Below, piece by piece: positions 1 through 10,765 of a stretch of DNA of 64,000 nucleotides. Within the stretch, counting starts at the first letter, position 1; every line of letters begins with the position of its first letter. The notes under the pieces are model-generated. The model did not search any database, was not told where the DNA came from, and worked only from the letters and a program-made list of their open reading frames with translations. Origin of the DNA: Branchipolynoe longqiensis (taxonomy: Eukaryota > Annelida > Polychaeta > Phyllodocida > Polynoidae); NCBI GenBank assembly GCA_030323885.1, contig CM059190.1:82514709-82578708 (forward strand), in the 5' to 3' direction. The position numbers were made by a program, and so were the translations under genes.

Positions 1-288
1 TGCTGTTTACCTACGACCGATAACTGATTGTTTGCTAGTCTCACGTCCGCTGCCGAAGTTCCTAATATTATTTAGTTTTTGTTTTTTTACAGACGTGCAA
101 TGGCTACGAAGCGCAGTAAGGTTGTGTCACCTATTGATAGTGTTGCTAGGACATAAAACAACAACACACATACACACCCTATCGATAGTGAAGACGACGG
201 CGCACCGGTAACGGGCCAAAGGTCGCCACAACAACCTCCCGAGGCGGGCCCCGCTGACCTAGATGAACGGGTTGCATGGCTAGTTCAG

Positions 289-1301
289 TTGAAGCTTGAG
301 GAGTTGCTCCCCGAGAAGCCACATCAAGCTAGGTCGAAGCAGACGTTTTTTTCGGACAATTCCGACTGTGAGGATTTCTCCAACCAACAGGATTCGTCTG
401 GAGAGGAATCCAACGAAGAAGTGGTACTGCCGGCACGTAATCGAAGCATAAGCATAAGAAGGCAGACTCATCGGAGGGCGATGACATCACCAGGGCCCGT
501 AGGAAGAAGGCCAAGAAGAAGAAGTCTAAGAAAAGTAAGAGTAAGTCTTCTTCGTCTGACTCGACTACGACCGACACAGAATCGGACACCGAACGACCCG
601 GCAAGTATCCCAAGATGAGTGGCACGTTGGTGAAGAAGATTAAGGTCCAAAAGAGGAAGAAAATCAACACCACCACTATGATGAGGAAGACCATTCAAGG
701 TCATTTCCACACTTTCAAGCCAGCCGAGGTGATTACCAAGCTGGCGGAGCGGTTCACTAGCATAAAGGGCATCCCCGAGTCGGCCATCAAAGAAATGGAT
801 TCTGAGGTCAAACTGAATGAAGACCGCAAACTTTGAGGCGTGCCTGCACACAGTCCTCACGGCTCTGTCGGCTGTTACTCCGATTGCGAATCGGATGATG
901 TCTGAGAACAAGTTTTCTTCACTTTGTGCAGAGATGGATGCGGGAATTGTGCTGCTGACTGCCACCAGTAATTTCCTGTCTTATCGACGTTTCGAGAATG
1001 TCTTTAAGGCGGTGTGTACCGACGCCGGCAAGGCAAGGAAGTCACGCGTTTGAAGAAGGTCATGGACAATGACGGGAAGGAATATACCGTGTTCCTTGCC
1101 CCAAAGCCGGTTAAAGGCAAGCCCTTGGATAAAACTAAGATGTTCGGAGACCAGCTGCAATATTTCTTCAAGCAAGTTGAGACGGGGTCTAAATGTGGGA
1201 AACACCTGGAGGCAGACAAAAAGAAGGGAACCAACGGGAATGCCACCCACTTCAAGAAGATCCGCCAGGATTTTCGCAACCGTCAAACCGGACAGCAATG
1301 A
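289..1301 (+). pseudogene. Gag-like region of the DIRS-like element
   Basis: At least four overlapping frames together give a gag-like protein: an acidic/serine-rich start, a lysine- and serine-rich basic stretch (about 480-610), then a helical stretch (about 700-1050) and a charged C-terminus ending near 1301. DIRS gag proteins have this kind of low-complexity head followed by a helical domain, but sequence identity is not conserved, so the call rests on position just upstream of the RT. Frame changes near 480, 615, 830 and 1050 show it is broken. Confidence 0.5.
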
Positions 1302-1566
1302 GGCCGCTTCGGAAACAACTACTGCTACCGGGCCAGGGGAAGGGGTCAGAGGCAGTCATTCCGCTGGAACGAGGGGCACAGACCCTTCAAGAGGGAGTTT
1401 ACCCCGCACAAGCCATTCCCCCGCCCAGGAAACAAGTAGAAGTCGCAACACAAACTCCTGTAAGCAATTTTAAGGCTGGCAATATTAATAATTGCCTAGA
1501 AGAATGGAATAATATTTCCCATAATCCCACTATCCTTAGCCTAGTTCAGGGAGTTAGATTCCACTT

Positions 1567-2950
1567 ATGGAACAGCCAATGCAACAGGGCATACCTTTTC
1601 CCTACCGCTTTGATTTGGTCGAGAGGGAGGCGTTCAATGAGCAAGTCCAGAAATTTTGTGAAATGGGCATTATTGAGCCCGTGCTTCTTGTGGCGGGCGA
1701 ATTTATTTCGAATATTTTTTCCAGACACAAACCAAACGGGGGAGATTAGACTGATTTTGGACTTAACAAAGTTGAACAAATTAGTAGAGTATCAACATTT
1801 AAAAAAATAGAAACGGTTAGCGACTTGGCAAAACAAGACTCCTGGCTGGCTAGTATGGATCTCAGGGATGCATACTATACAGTGCCGATTTATAAACGTG
1901 ACTGGAAGTTTCTCAGATTCTGTTGGAATGAGCAGCTTTATGAGTTCATGTGTATGCCGAATGGCTTAGCCTGTGCCCGAGGTTGTTCACGAAGTTGCTC
2001 AAACTGGTTTTCTCGCATATGGCTAGGAAAGGACACCTTATGTTGCCCTATATTGATGATTCTTTCATTGTTGCTCAAACACAGCAAGTATGTCAGACAG
2101 CTTTGTGATACACTTACACGTTTAGGTTTCTAGATACATCAAACTAAATCAGTTTTAACTCCTACAAAGAATTTAAAGTGTTTGGGGTTTGCCATTGATA
2201 CTACAGACATGACCATTTCATTAACAGACCAACATGTTGATAAGTTTACAACAACGGCAAACCAATTACTACAGTTAAGTAAGCCAAAGATTAGACAGGT
2301 AGGGGTACTGATAGGAATTATGATAGCCTATGCCCCTGCTATTATATGGTAGTGCCCATATCAAATCACTAGAAATAGATAAGAATTTAGCGTTGGCTCG
2401 CACTAAAGGCAATTTTGAACGCCCTATGACAATTTCGCCAGAAAGCTTACAGGATATTATGTGGTGGTTGTTACACATTGAGAATTCACCTATCCTATTA
2501 GAATGGGTGAACCCAATACTGTAGTGATGACTGATGCGTCATTAGAAGGATGGGGGGCTCAAGAGAGTCCAACAGGCAACTGGGGGACGTTGGCTGGAAG
2601 ATGAAATCTCCGATCACATTAATGTACTAGAACCAAGAGCGATTTATTTGGGATTACGCAGTCTAGTTTGCATACCTAAAAATCATGTATGTGTATTAAC
2701 AGATAATACAACAGCCATGGCTTACATTCGTAATATGGGGGGGGGGGGAACATGTTCCAAACCATGTAACCATTTAGCCAAACTAATTTGGGACTGGGCA
2801 CAGGAACATGAAATATGGCTAACAGTAGCACATATCCCAGGCAGTCAGAATACTTTGGCTGACAGAAAAAGTTTTCCAAGAATGCTAGAAGACAAAGGAT
2901 TAGGATTTGGTTCGATTAATGCAGCAAGATGTGCACTCTCAATCATTCTA
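1567..2950 (+). pseudogene. Reverse transcriptase and RNase H of the DIRS-like element
   Basis: RT motifs are readable across several frames: 'LILDLTKLNKLV' (about 1750-1790), 'SMDLRDAYYTVPI' (about 1850-1890, motif A aspartate), 'CMPNGLACA' (about 1950-1975) and a catalytic 'PYIDDSF' (about 2045-2065). RNase H follows with 'TDASLEGWGA' (about 2525-2560), 'LTDNTTAMAYIRNMGG' (about 2695-2745) and 'HIPGSQNTLAD' (about 2830-2862). This RT/RNase H type is characteristic of the DIRS order. A G-run at 2739-2748, stops and frame changes (about 1810, 2133, 2520) disable it. Confidence 0.82.
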
Positions 2951-2967
2951 CCGAGGATAGATGGATA

Positions 2968-3520
2968 AACAGTTGGAAAGCACCAGATAGTGCATTGGTC
3001 GCTTAGGTCAGTTTATGAGAGAAATGTAACAAAACCCAAATATAATAGGTTTTGGGATGTGTCTGTAGTTTTTAAGCTTATCAAGTCATGGCCTAGTAAT
3101 AAGCATTTATCAATCGAAGAACTAGGATTTAAATTAGCAGTCCTATTAATGCTAGTTACGGGCCATAGAGGCCAAATAAAGTCGAACCGTACAGGGGACC
3201 CACTGTCCACGGTACATGTAAATAGTTTTCCAGATGATAAGCGTATTTGTTTAGTGTCATCCATTAGGGCGTATATATCCAAGACACGTGGAATAAGGAA
3301 TTCCAGACAGCTTTTGATAAGCTGTATTAAGCCACATAAGGCTATCTCGAGAGAGACACTCACAAGATGGACCATCAAGGTGCTTAAGGAGGCGGGCGTC
3401 AACACTGGCCGCTATGCATCCCACTCAACGAGGGGGGCCATGGTCTCTAAAGCAAGACAATTAGGAATCTCAGTGAAGAGAATCCTAGATTGTTTGCAAA
3501 ACATTATAACAAATGACTAG
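2968..3520 (+). pseudogene. Tyrosine recombinase of the DIRS-like element
   Basis: One mostly open frame encodes 'FWDVSVVFKLIKSWP', 'LAVLLMLVTGHRGQ' (candidate first catalytic arginine) and 'RYASHSTRGAMVSKA' (the H-x-x-R box), then 'ISVKRILD'. This is the pattern of DIRS-type tyrosine recombinases, which would integrate a circular DNA copy. The tyrosine-bearing end is not convincing: the frame stops at 3520, shortly after the H-x-x-R box, and a shifted frame continues from 3513. The C-terminus is therefore probably broken. Confidence 0.78.
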
Positions 3521-3713
3521 AAAAGTCAAGCGGCCTGGCGACTCGCTTACTCACCAACTAACAAGACGGGTGAGAAATACAAAATTCTATTTTGCTACTG
3601 AAACATTTTACATTACGCATGTTGGCATGTCAACATGGATAATTTTCGAGCGCGAACTCTTGCACTTTTTTCTTTGCACTACTTTCTCTCACACGCACTA
3701 CTTTCACACATGA

Positions 3714-4502
3714 CACTCTTACTTCAGTCTCCTGCTTGAACCTGTTCCTGCCAGTCGTTTCACCCACCCACCCTCCCGACGTTATTGGGGTAGGGGTTGA
3801 GGGCTGCTGGTATCCGAGCTAGTCCTTCCCTTCTTCCTTCTCACACCTTTCTTGACTATAAACACTATCCCGTCACTAAACAACATTTAACCATTCTTAT
3901 CTCTAATCACTAATCCATGTACGATACGATTTGACACTGATACGATGATACAAATTAAAACACTTGCTACTCATCATGATACCATGTACCACGCTACTGA
4001 CTATCCATCTCATGATGCGAGACACGATATCGATATGTTCTCCAGCCAAGATGTTTGACCTGCCTGTAGGTTATGGTCTCCATTAAATTTGGTTTAAATC
4101 CATTCCCCCCCCCCCCCCCGTCTCCAGTTTGTTCGCGTGAGTAAATTACAAGAGTAGTAAAAGAGGATAAAAAATGAGATTACGTAAAGTTCTCCCTGGA
4201 CTACGAGTAGCCAGAGGCTTAGTACCGAGGTAAAATAGTATAGTTATATGAATCTTACCTGGGTACAGATGATGGATAATTGTTGTTTTCCCGAGGTACA
4301 AGCCTCGGATAGTCGTGGGCTAGGGCCCGCCCACCCAACCCTGCCATGACTATGACGTTCGCTTGTGCCGAAACGAAAACATAATAGTATCCATAGAATT
4401 TTTAAGATCATTTTTTATCCTAATAAGTATGTAAAGATTGCTGGACCTGGATGTGCTTCCTTCTCTCCCTTGCCCACAACTAGCACTCGGGATCCAAACT
4501 GC
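3714..4502. other. Non-coding stretch after the DIRS-like element
   Basis: No gene seen. It holds a CT-rich stretch (3715-3860), a C-run at 4107-4120 and short palindromic segments such as a CCGAGG/CCTCGG hairpin near 4290-4310. Part is probably the 3' non-coding end of the DIRS-like element, but no boundary can be proved. Confidence 0.4.
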
Positions 4503-6383
4503 TTTTTTTTTTTAATTGTGTTTTAAAATTGGATGTATGTGGAACACAACAAGCCTTTTTTTCTTTTCTTTTTTTATATTATTAGTATTAAGGCTGTATT
4601 TATACTGTCCATAGCATATAAGCCTGGGTACCCAGGCTTGTTTTCAATGCTGGCCAGTTGTAGTGTTGGTGTTATCTTACCACACATAGCCAATAGATAA
4701 TTGGTTGGTTTGGTTAGTAGCCTATGTTAGTTTTTGTTGATTTTCTTGGCATATATGTATTTTATTTTGTTCGACTCTTATTACTAGACAAGCCTACTCC
4801 TATTTACATATCATAGGCTTGTACGTAGCTGTGTGGTGTGTTATCTGGCTACTTTTGGCATGGTTACCATCCATTGGGCATCCCGCTGGTTGGGCGTGAC
4901 ATATCACATGTCCCTTTGTTTTGCTGCTTAGTGTGGGGGTTTCCTAGCCTTATTTTGCACAGATATTTTTTGTAAGTTTTTAGGTCAGGAATTTGTCGTT
5001 CCTTTACCGTTTGGGCATTCCACACCTTGGCAGCCATTTCCAGCATGCTTCTCTCATGAGCTTTTATTTGGCTTCTGGTCTGCTTTAGTAGTGGTGCATT
5101 ATTTGCTCTAGTAGCCCTTTGTGGTTTTGTTGGGAGTTTATTCTTTTGACTATAGCTATATGCTAATGTTTTCAAATGAATTATTCTCCTATTTTCTAGT
5201 AATTTCACTTTGGTTCTTTTGTGTATGTCATAGGTGGGGTGCAGCTTGTCTACTCTTAGACAGATTTTTAGGGCTCTGTTCTGCAGTATTTGCAATTTTT
5301 TTAGTAGTTCTTTTCTCACACCCATGTAGTTTACATCTCCATAGTCAAAATAGGGGAGCACCATGCCCTTGAAGATTTTTATTGACATTTCTTGTGTCAT
5401 GTAGTCTCTTAGCTTTGCAAATAGCCACAGTTTGTGGTTTACTTTCTGGATAATTTTATTTATACATAGGTTGTAGTTTAGTTGGCTGTCCAACTCAAGG
5501 CCTAGGTATTTGTAATGGTCTACATTTTCTAATGTTTGGTTTCCTAACTTACAGTGTAGTTTTCTTTCTGGCATTTGTTCATGTGAGAAGAGTACTGTTT
5601 TTGATTTGCTTGTGTTGATGGTTATTTTGTTGGACTCACACCACTCATCTAGTTTTAGTAGGAGTTTATTTAGTTTAGTTATTACCTCCACTTCTGTGGT
5701 GCCATTTGTGTATATGACTGTCATCTGCATATAGTTGGAGGCATTCAGTTTGCAACCATTTTTCTAGATTGTTTATATAGATTATAAAGAGTAGTGGCCC
5801 TAACACTGACCCTTGGGGTACACCACATGTGACTGGTTGGTTGTCTGATAGTGTATTGTTTATTTTTGTTTTCTATTGCCTCTTGCTCAGGTTGCATTTT
5901 ATCCAATCCATAGTGTTGGATTTCATGCCCATGGTTTTTAGTTTTAACAGTAGTATTTTATGGTCCACTGTGTCAAATGCTTTGCTGAAGTCAATGAAGG
6001 CTGCTCCAACTAATTGTTTTTAGTTCATTGATGCCATTATGTCATTTGTTAGGTTGGCTATTGTTTTTGATGTGGAGTGCAGTTTCCTGAAGCCCCCTTG
6101 TCTTTCGTTTAGTATATCATTTTTTTCCAGGTGTTCATTTATGTGTCTATGTAACACTTTTTCAATTAGCTTGTCTGGGGTTTGAAGAATTGATATTGGC
6201 CGGTAGTTTCCCATGTTTTGTTTGTCTCCACTTTTGTGAATGGGGGTGATGATTGCCATTTTCCAGGCTGAGATAAAACACCCCTGTTCAAAGGAGATGT
6301 TGAATAGGTCTACCATAGTGGCCGGGATGGCTTGGGGTGCCTCTTTCAGTTGGCGGGGTGGGGGGGAGGATAGATATATATAT
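4503..6383 (-). mobile_element. 5'-truncated LINE (non-LTR retrotransposon)
   Basis: A reverse transcriptase reading frame runs on the - strand and is followed on that strand by non-coding sequence ending in an A-run (T-run on + at about 4503-4513), as expected of a LINE 3' end. No endonuclease is present, so the copy is 5' truncated or cut off. A MITE sits exactly at its upstream edge (6384-6635). The clade is not certain; the C-terminal thumb region resembles the jockey/CR1 group. Confidence 0.8.
4864..6375 (-). pseudogene. LINE reverse transcriptase, broken
   Basis: Reading on the - strand: 'WKMAIITPIHKSGD' and 'NYRPISIL' (about 6190-6290), 'FIDFSKAFDTVDH' (motif A, about 5960-6005), 'GVPQGSVLGPLLF' (about 5790-5830), then catalytic 'YADD' near 5725, and an intact C-terminal frame with 'YKYLGLELD' and 'QNRALKICLRVDKLHP'. 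An in-frame stop lies at about 6018, another near 5880 and a frame change near 5730. It was the RT of a LINE and cannot make a full protein now. Confidence 0.85.
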
Positions 6384-6635
6384 GAGCCTGTCTCAAAAGG
6401 TGATAACTCTTTTTTTTGTCCATTGTAACAATTGACACAAAACAGCACAGAAATGGTTACACTGAAAACACAAGGACATTTGCTTCAAATCAATATGTAT
6501 TCTATTGGGATTATGAAACACCATGTAAAAAACAAAACAGTTTATCCTGAGCAAATGCATAAGCAGATAGTATGTTGATCGTTACAAGGGACAAAGTTTT
6601 GTCCCATATTGCTTAGCACCTTTTGAGACAGTCTC
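6384..6635. mobile_element. 252-bp MITE with 19-bp terminal inverted repeats
   Basis: The left end GAGCCTGTCTCAAAAGGTG (6384-6402) is matched in inverse complement at 6617-6635 with one mismatch. Both ends lie in a TATAT context, compatible with a TA target duplication as made by Tc1/mariner-type transposases. There is no coding sequence. It is inserted at or in the upstream edge of the LINE fragment. Confidence 0.75.
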
Positions 6636-6725
6636 TATATGTGAAGTGGGCGAGACCACTCGTCCTGTGACAATATATATAGTGATAAGCCCTTTATCGC
6701 GTGTAATAAGGTATGTTGTCTCTTG

Positions 6726-6760
6726 CCCCCCCCCCTGTGGTGGTGGTGGGGGGGGGGGGG
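6726..6760. repeat. C-run / GGT repeats / G-run
   Basis: Ten consecutive C, a short TGTGGTGGTGGT spacer and about twelve consecutive G. It could fold as a C/G hairpin or a G-quadruplex. It lies in the intron just upstream of the first visible USP exon. The run lengths may be affected by sequencing error. Confidence 0.7.
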
Positions 6761-6928
6761 TCTCCCAGCATCCTCTACACTAGATAAGTATATCAGTGTT
6801 CTTCACTGTCACTCTATACCATGACCACGGACCTAGCGAGTGGCTGGTTGTGTACCACCTTTGGTGTTTCAAAAGTGGTGTATTCAGTTGGCTAGTATTT
6901 AATCTAACCCATATATATTTTATTCCAG

Positions 6929-9900
6929 CTTGGGAGTTACAAACCAAGGAAGGACGTGGAAAGGGCCAGGTTGTGCAGGAGAAATTTTCCAATAAATGCG
7001 AAGCTCATGGGGTAGGTTGATATTGTGATTGCTTTTGGGGAGCTACTCCTTGTACCTGAATTGGATGGTGCCCTTTGTTGATATACAAATTGAAACAGCA
7101 ACATTTATCGGGATGGCACTGAGAAAACAAACGGTGTAGGCACTGACGGGATGGCCGACGGTGTTAATTGCAAATATAGCCCATTGTGTTTCTGTCATTT
7201 ATTTCCGTTGAAAGGGGACCTTACGGGATGGCCGAATGAGTTAAGCATCTGCCTCCCGCTTTGGTAGATCGCCGATCCAAACCCCTCAGTGCGTGGGTTC
7301 AAACCCTGGTCGAGTCAAACCAATGACTTCAAAATTGATACTGGTCGCTTCCTAGCCAGGCACTATTAGGATATGGCAAGGACTGGTTGGCTCAGTGTCA
7401 GGATAATGTGACTGAGTGTGGTATCAGGTCATGGTGCTGGTGGCCTGGTCTCCCAGTGGAGCAGCACTGTAAAGTCACCATGAGTGTGCGCTGTCACAAG
7501 TCGGTACCCGTCCTGATATAACCTTAGATGTTGCTAGAATGTAAAACAACAAAGAAACCCTTAAAAGGCCAGACACCTGGCACCTCCTGGGTTTAGCACT
7601 GTCCAAGACCCGGGTACAATCTACCGGAATTCCGATATATGCTGTCTTCTGGTTCGTCAGAGTGGACATTCATCCGTGGTTTCTTATAGGGAACTGGTAT
7701 TGGCCGCTGAGACTAGAACTGTACTTCAATAAATGCTTTCCAAGCACACCTTTTCAGTTTGTGTAACTGAATATGTGGAGGGAGAGTGCCAGAATAGCTA
7801 GTTTGAAAGTACAACCTAAAGGGGTTTGCCGGTGTACCCAAGGCTGTGAGGAACCCTATTTGGTCATGTGGGGAACTATATAAGGTCATGCAATGAGGGA
7901 ATCCTACCCTTTATAATCTACTTTACTTTATCTCAACTTTTATCTAAAATGTTACCTGGCCTTAATTTTTTTAATAATTGTGAGCTTTTATCTTCAAAAG
8001 TGTCTCTCAAGACGTAATTAATTGTGTGCTTTTACATTCTGTATGAAAGCGATGCACCAATAATAATACAAGAAAATAAGATTTCAACACTTCTCGCTGT
8101 GATTATATCATTGGATACCGACACGACCGTAAGCAATCACAACATATGCTGCGTTCATATGAACTGGTGAATATGGTGTTTCCCATTTCACAACCTGTGA
8201 ATTGCGTTTAAGTGACTTCACAAATGGTGAACACCACCTGTGAACTGGAGATTTGTTAAGCGGCTTGCTACTCACCACTTGTGAAGAAATGGTGGTGTCG
8301 CAGTTTCCGTCATACGCGTGGTGCAAAACATTAGTTTTATTCAAAATTAAATAAATAGAAATCAAGAACCCTAACCTTATAAATTTGATATAATCTTTTT
8401 GGTAAAGATGTTTTCTATACGTGTACCAAGCGATTTGTTTCTAGGTGGTGTGGTTTTAGAGATATTTCACTTTTCCTGTATGAAGATTTGACAATGCCTC
8501 TATTATCGCCCAACATGAAACAAGGGACGTAATCGATTAATACGACCCGGGCGACTCGGCTCACCCGAGTAGTCAGAATTTCAAATCGAGCAGTGCGAGT
8601 GGAGTCGACAAATACACGTGCCGTGTGCAAAAACATCCGACCCAAGTAACCCACCTCGTAGCTGGGGTTGGCTATGAGCGATGACGTCACATTTGCGCTG
8701 GTACCGTCCTGCAGGATAACAGCTACCAGTACCAGTCATACATATTTTTGTTAAAGAATAACTTAGATTAATGAAATGGGAATATAGTTAAAAGAGACCA
8801 TCATAAAATACTTTAAATCCTATTTTGCTGTAGTTTTATCGGGTTTTTTTAAAAAATATTTTTTTTTCCCACCCCAAGCGCTGAGAAGCGTATTCGATTA
8901 TTCGACCAGAGTCTGTAGGATGTGCGCATGCGGCAAAAAGTGGCTCGGGTGACCCGAGTTGATTTGTTTACCGCGAATTGCCAAATGAACGCTCTCAGTT
9001 TACATGGTCGTGTTCACCAGCAGTAAGTGGGAAGTTCACCATATTCACGAGACCTGTATGAACGCAGCACAACTAACTTTAGTTTAAAGTAACTTATGTT
9101 AAATGGCAAATTTTTGAGATATTTGAATTGAAAACATGCCAAATTGATTTCGGCGAACATGTCAACATTCTGACACCTAGGCTTCAGTGGTAATAGGTTC
9201 TATTAAATTGACTTAGTAACCCCTTGCACGCAGCAACAGATGCTTAAAGTTGCATGGTCCGATGCAACGTATTTTTTTCAAAACCAAAACACTTATATAA
9301 ATTTGGTTCTATATATCCAACTTAGATACTAGTGATTTACCTAAGGATTGGGAACAGCCTATCAGTGAATTTATTACCTCATCCCCTTGGACACCAAATT
9401 TGAGACAGGAACACTCATTAAGTCAATCTCGTGGCCTCTCTCATTCCAACTACCATATATATGTAACGCGGTCATCGCGAGATGTCAATACGCGGTCATC
9501 GCGAGATGTCAATACGCGGTCATCGCGAGATGTCAATACGCGGTCATAGCGAGATGTCAATACACGGTCATAGCGAGATGTCAATACGCGGTCATCGCGA
9601 GATGTCAATACGCGTCATAGCTCGGGGACTTTTGGAAAGCTTGTCGAAAGTATTTTGGGTTCTTTCAGCTCAAATTGCTTTAAAACTAGCCATTTTTCAT
9701 CAAAGTTACTCCGGACTAATGATTACTAGGTTATAACGATCAATTTGATATATTTATCTAAAAAATAAATTAAAAATTCAAATGCCATCGGACCATGCAA
9801 CTTTAATAAGTGCACCAGTACCTAAGTTAGATTTGTAGTATAATTGTTTTTGGTGTTGAAAATGTGATGCTTTCATCGGACTAAGCGGCGATAATTGACT

Positions 9901-10132
9901 GACGTCTTGTTCGTGTCTCTTTAAGGTGACCGCCAAGTTTGCAATGGACTTTGAGAAGCCCGGTGAGTACATCTGCCGGATGGCGAAGGAACAAGAAGCA
10001 ACTGCCATAGTGATGGGAACGCGTGGGATGGGCACCATTCGGCGCACCATCCTGGGCAGTGTCAGCAACTACGTCCTGCACCACGCTAACTGCCCAGTTC
10101 TCGTCGTGAGGCCAAGAAAGGACGAGAACTGA
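6929..10132 (+). CDS. Universal stress protein, C-terminal two exons (partial gene)
   Basis: Universal stress proteins are small cytosolic alpha/beta proteins of the UspA family, many of which bind ATP. Exon 6929-7011 follows a TTTATTCCAG acceptor and ends before GTAGGT; it encodes 'VVQEKFSNKCEAHG', the helix before the fourth strand. The last exon, 9926-10132, follows TTTAAG and encodes 'TAKFAMDFEKPGEYICRMA', then 'AIVMGTRGMGTIRRTILGSVS', which holds the G-x2-G-x9-G-S nucleotide-binding motif, and ends 'CPVLVVRPRKDEN' and TGA. Exon phases agree. The N-terminal half is not visible and probably lies before the window. The 2.9-kb intron holds a SINE and several TIR elements. A tandem array of the exon's own end follows the stop. 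Confidence 0.88.
7225..7557 (+). mobile_element. tRNA-derived SINE (family 1), full length
   Basis: The head has A-box-like TGGCCGAATGAGTTAAGC and B-box-like GGGTTCAAACCCTG, resembling a Leu/Ser-type tRNA. A conserved body follows, and the tail is CCCGTCCTGATATAACC...GTAAAACAACAAAG. About 17 copies of this family lie in the window. This one is in the last intron of the USP gene. Confidence 0.88.
7558..8146. other. Intronic non-coding sequence
   Basis: No coding exon or repeat structure recognised; moderately AT-rich sequence inside the USP intron. Confidence 0.4.
8147..9069. mobile_element. ~920-bp TIR element, composite
   Basis: The left end TGCTGCGTTCATAT...GTGAATATGGTG (8147-8180) recurs in inverse complement at 9035-9069 (CACCATATTCAC...GAACGCAGCA). 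The interior contains parts of two other dispersed repeats: one at about 8325-8505, also found near 18.6-18.96 kb and 29.3 kb, and one at about 8524-8965, also found at 33131-33590. The latter is bounded by CACCCGAG/CTCGGGTG inverted ends. It therefore looks like nested non-autonomous DNA transposons. No coding region. Confidence 0.65.
9248..9802. mobile_element. TTAA-type MITE, inner nested copy
   Basis: Its ends AGTTGCATGGTCCGATG (9248-9264) and CATCGGACCATGCAACT are inverted repeats, flanked by TTAA at 9244-9247 and at 9803-9806. Removing the element and one TTAA restores the outer copy's TGCTTAATAAGTGCACC reading, so TTAA is the target duplication. At 555 bp it is longer than its relatives because of an internal 24-bp tandem repeat. 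Confidence 0.88.
9468..9615. repeat. 24-bp minisatellite, 6 copies
   Basis: The unit GCGGTCATCGCGAGATGTCA+ATAC is repeated six times almost without change (a C/A variant in two units) plus a partial unit. It is CpG-rich, unlike its AT-rich surroundings, and contains the palindrome TCGCGA. It lies inside the inner MITE. Confidence 0.93.
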
Positions 10133-10505
10133 GCCGAGGGCCAGGAGGAGCCGGCGGTGCACTAGAATGTGGGCACCACGAGGTCTTACTCCACGCCAAC
10201 TGCCCAGTTCTCGTCGTCAGGCTGAGAAAGGCTGAGAACTGAGTCGATGGCCGAGAGGAGCTGGTGGTGCACTAGAACGCCGGCACCACGGGGTCCTGCT
10301 CTACGCCAACTGCCCAGTTCTCGTCGTCAGGACGAGAACTGAGATGAGGGCTGGGAGGAGCTGGTGGTGCACTGAACGCAGGCACTACCAGTTCCTGCTT
10401 TGCGCCAACTGCCCAGTTCTCGTCATCAGGCTGAGAAAGGATGGGAACTGAGATGTGGAGCGGGAGGAGACGGCAGTACAATGAACGCGGACACCACAAC
10501 TCCAT
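10088..10505 (+). repeat. Tandem array of the USP terminal exon end
   Basis: Four units anchored by AACTGCCCAGTTCTCGTC begin at 10088 (the genuine exon), 10198, 10308 and 10407, giving periods of 110, 110 and 99 bp. Units 2 and 4 still read as 'ANCPVLVVRLRKAEN' and 'ANCPVLVIRLRKDGN', each followed by TGA. Unit 3 has an 11-bp deletion. The array thus repeats the final codons and stop of the USP gene inside its own 3' UTR. Confidence 0.9.
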
Positions 10506-10765
10506 TATGATACAACAGCAACTATACGGGCGTGGATAATGGACTCTAGCCCCTCGCAGTTCTCAAAAGACAAGTGTAGTGATAGTGGAAATGGACGGCT
10601 AATGTTGAGGTGGCATTCTTAGAAATGTTGTTTTGACATGTTGTCATTGAGTTGGTCATGTATGTTTTATGCATGTATCTGTGTGTATTCATTTAAATAT
10701 ATAAACATATATTGCATTTATGTCTGTATATATACATATATGCATGTATGTCTTTTATGTACATA

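Larger units (their letters stand above)
1..3713 (+). mobile_element. Decayed DIRS-like tyrosine-recombinase retrotransposon
   Basis: Gag-like, reverse transcriptase/RNase H and tyrosine recombinase segments follow one another on the + strand, the order expected of DIRS-order retrotransposons, which integrate with a tyrosine recombinase instead of a DDE integrase. The frame is broken many times by stops and indels, so this copy is inactive. The 5' end may lie outside the window and the 3' end is not sharply defined; candidate non-coding 3' sequence continues to about 4.1 kb, ending near a C-run at 4107-4120. I did not find clear terminal inverted repeats or an internal complementary region. 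Confidence 0.8.
9070..9890. mobile_element. TTAA-type MITE, outer copy, interrupted
   Basis: Segments 9070-9247 and 9803-9890 join into one copy of the window's 340-450-bp MITE family. It has the family's internal 'aataggttctattaaattg' and 'aagtgcaccagta' signatures and the right terminal repeat CATCGGACTA. The left end is lost against the 8147-9069 element. A second copy of the same family splits it at a TTAA. Confidence 0.75.

Noticed and set aside
6796..7020. 74-codon open frame starting at 6796
   Set aside because: Only the part from 6929 is coding (USP exon after a clear acceptor); the upstream part is intron.
7225..7300. Leu/Ser tRNA gene
   Set aside because: Same head recurs in many places attached to a 260-bp body and tail; it is the SINE head.
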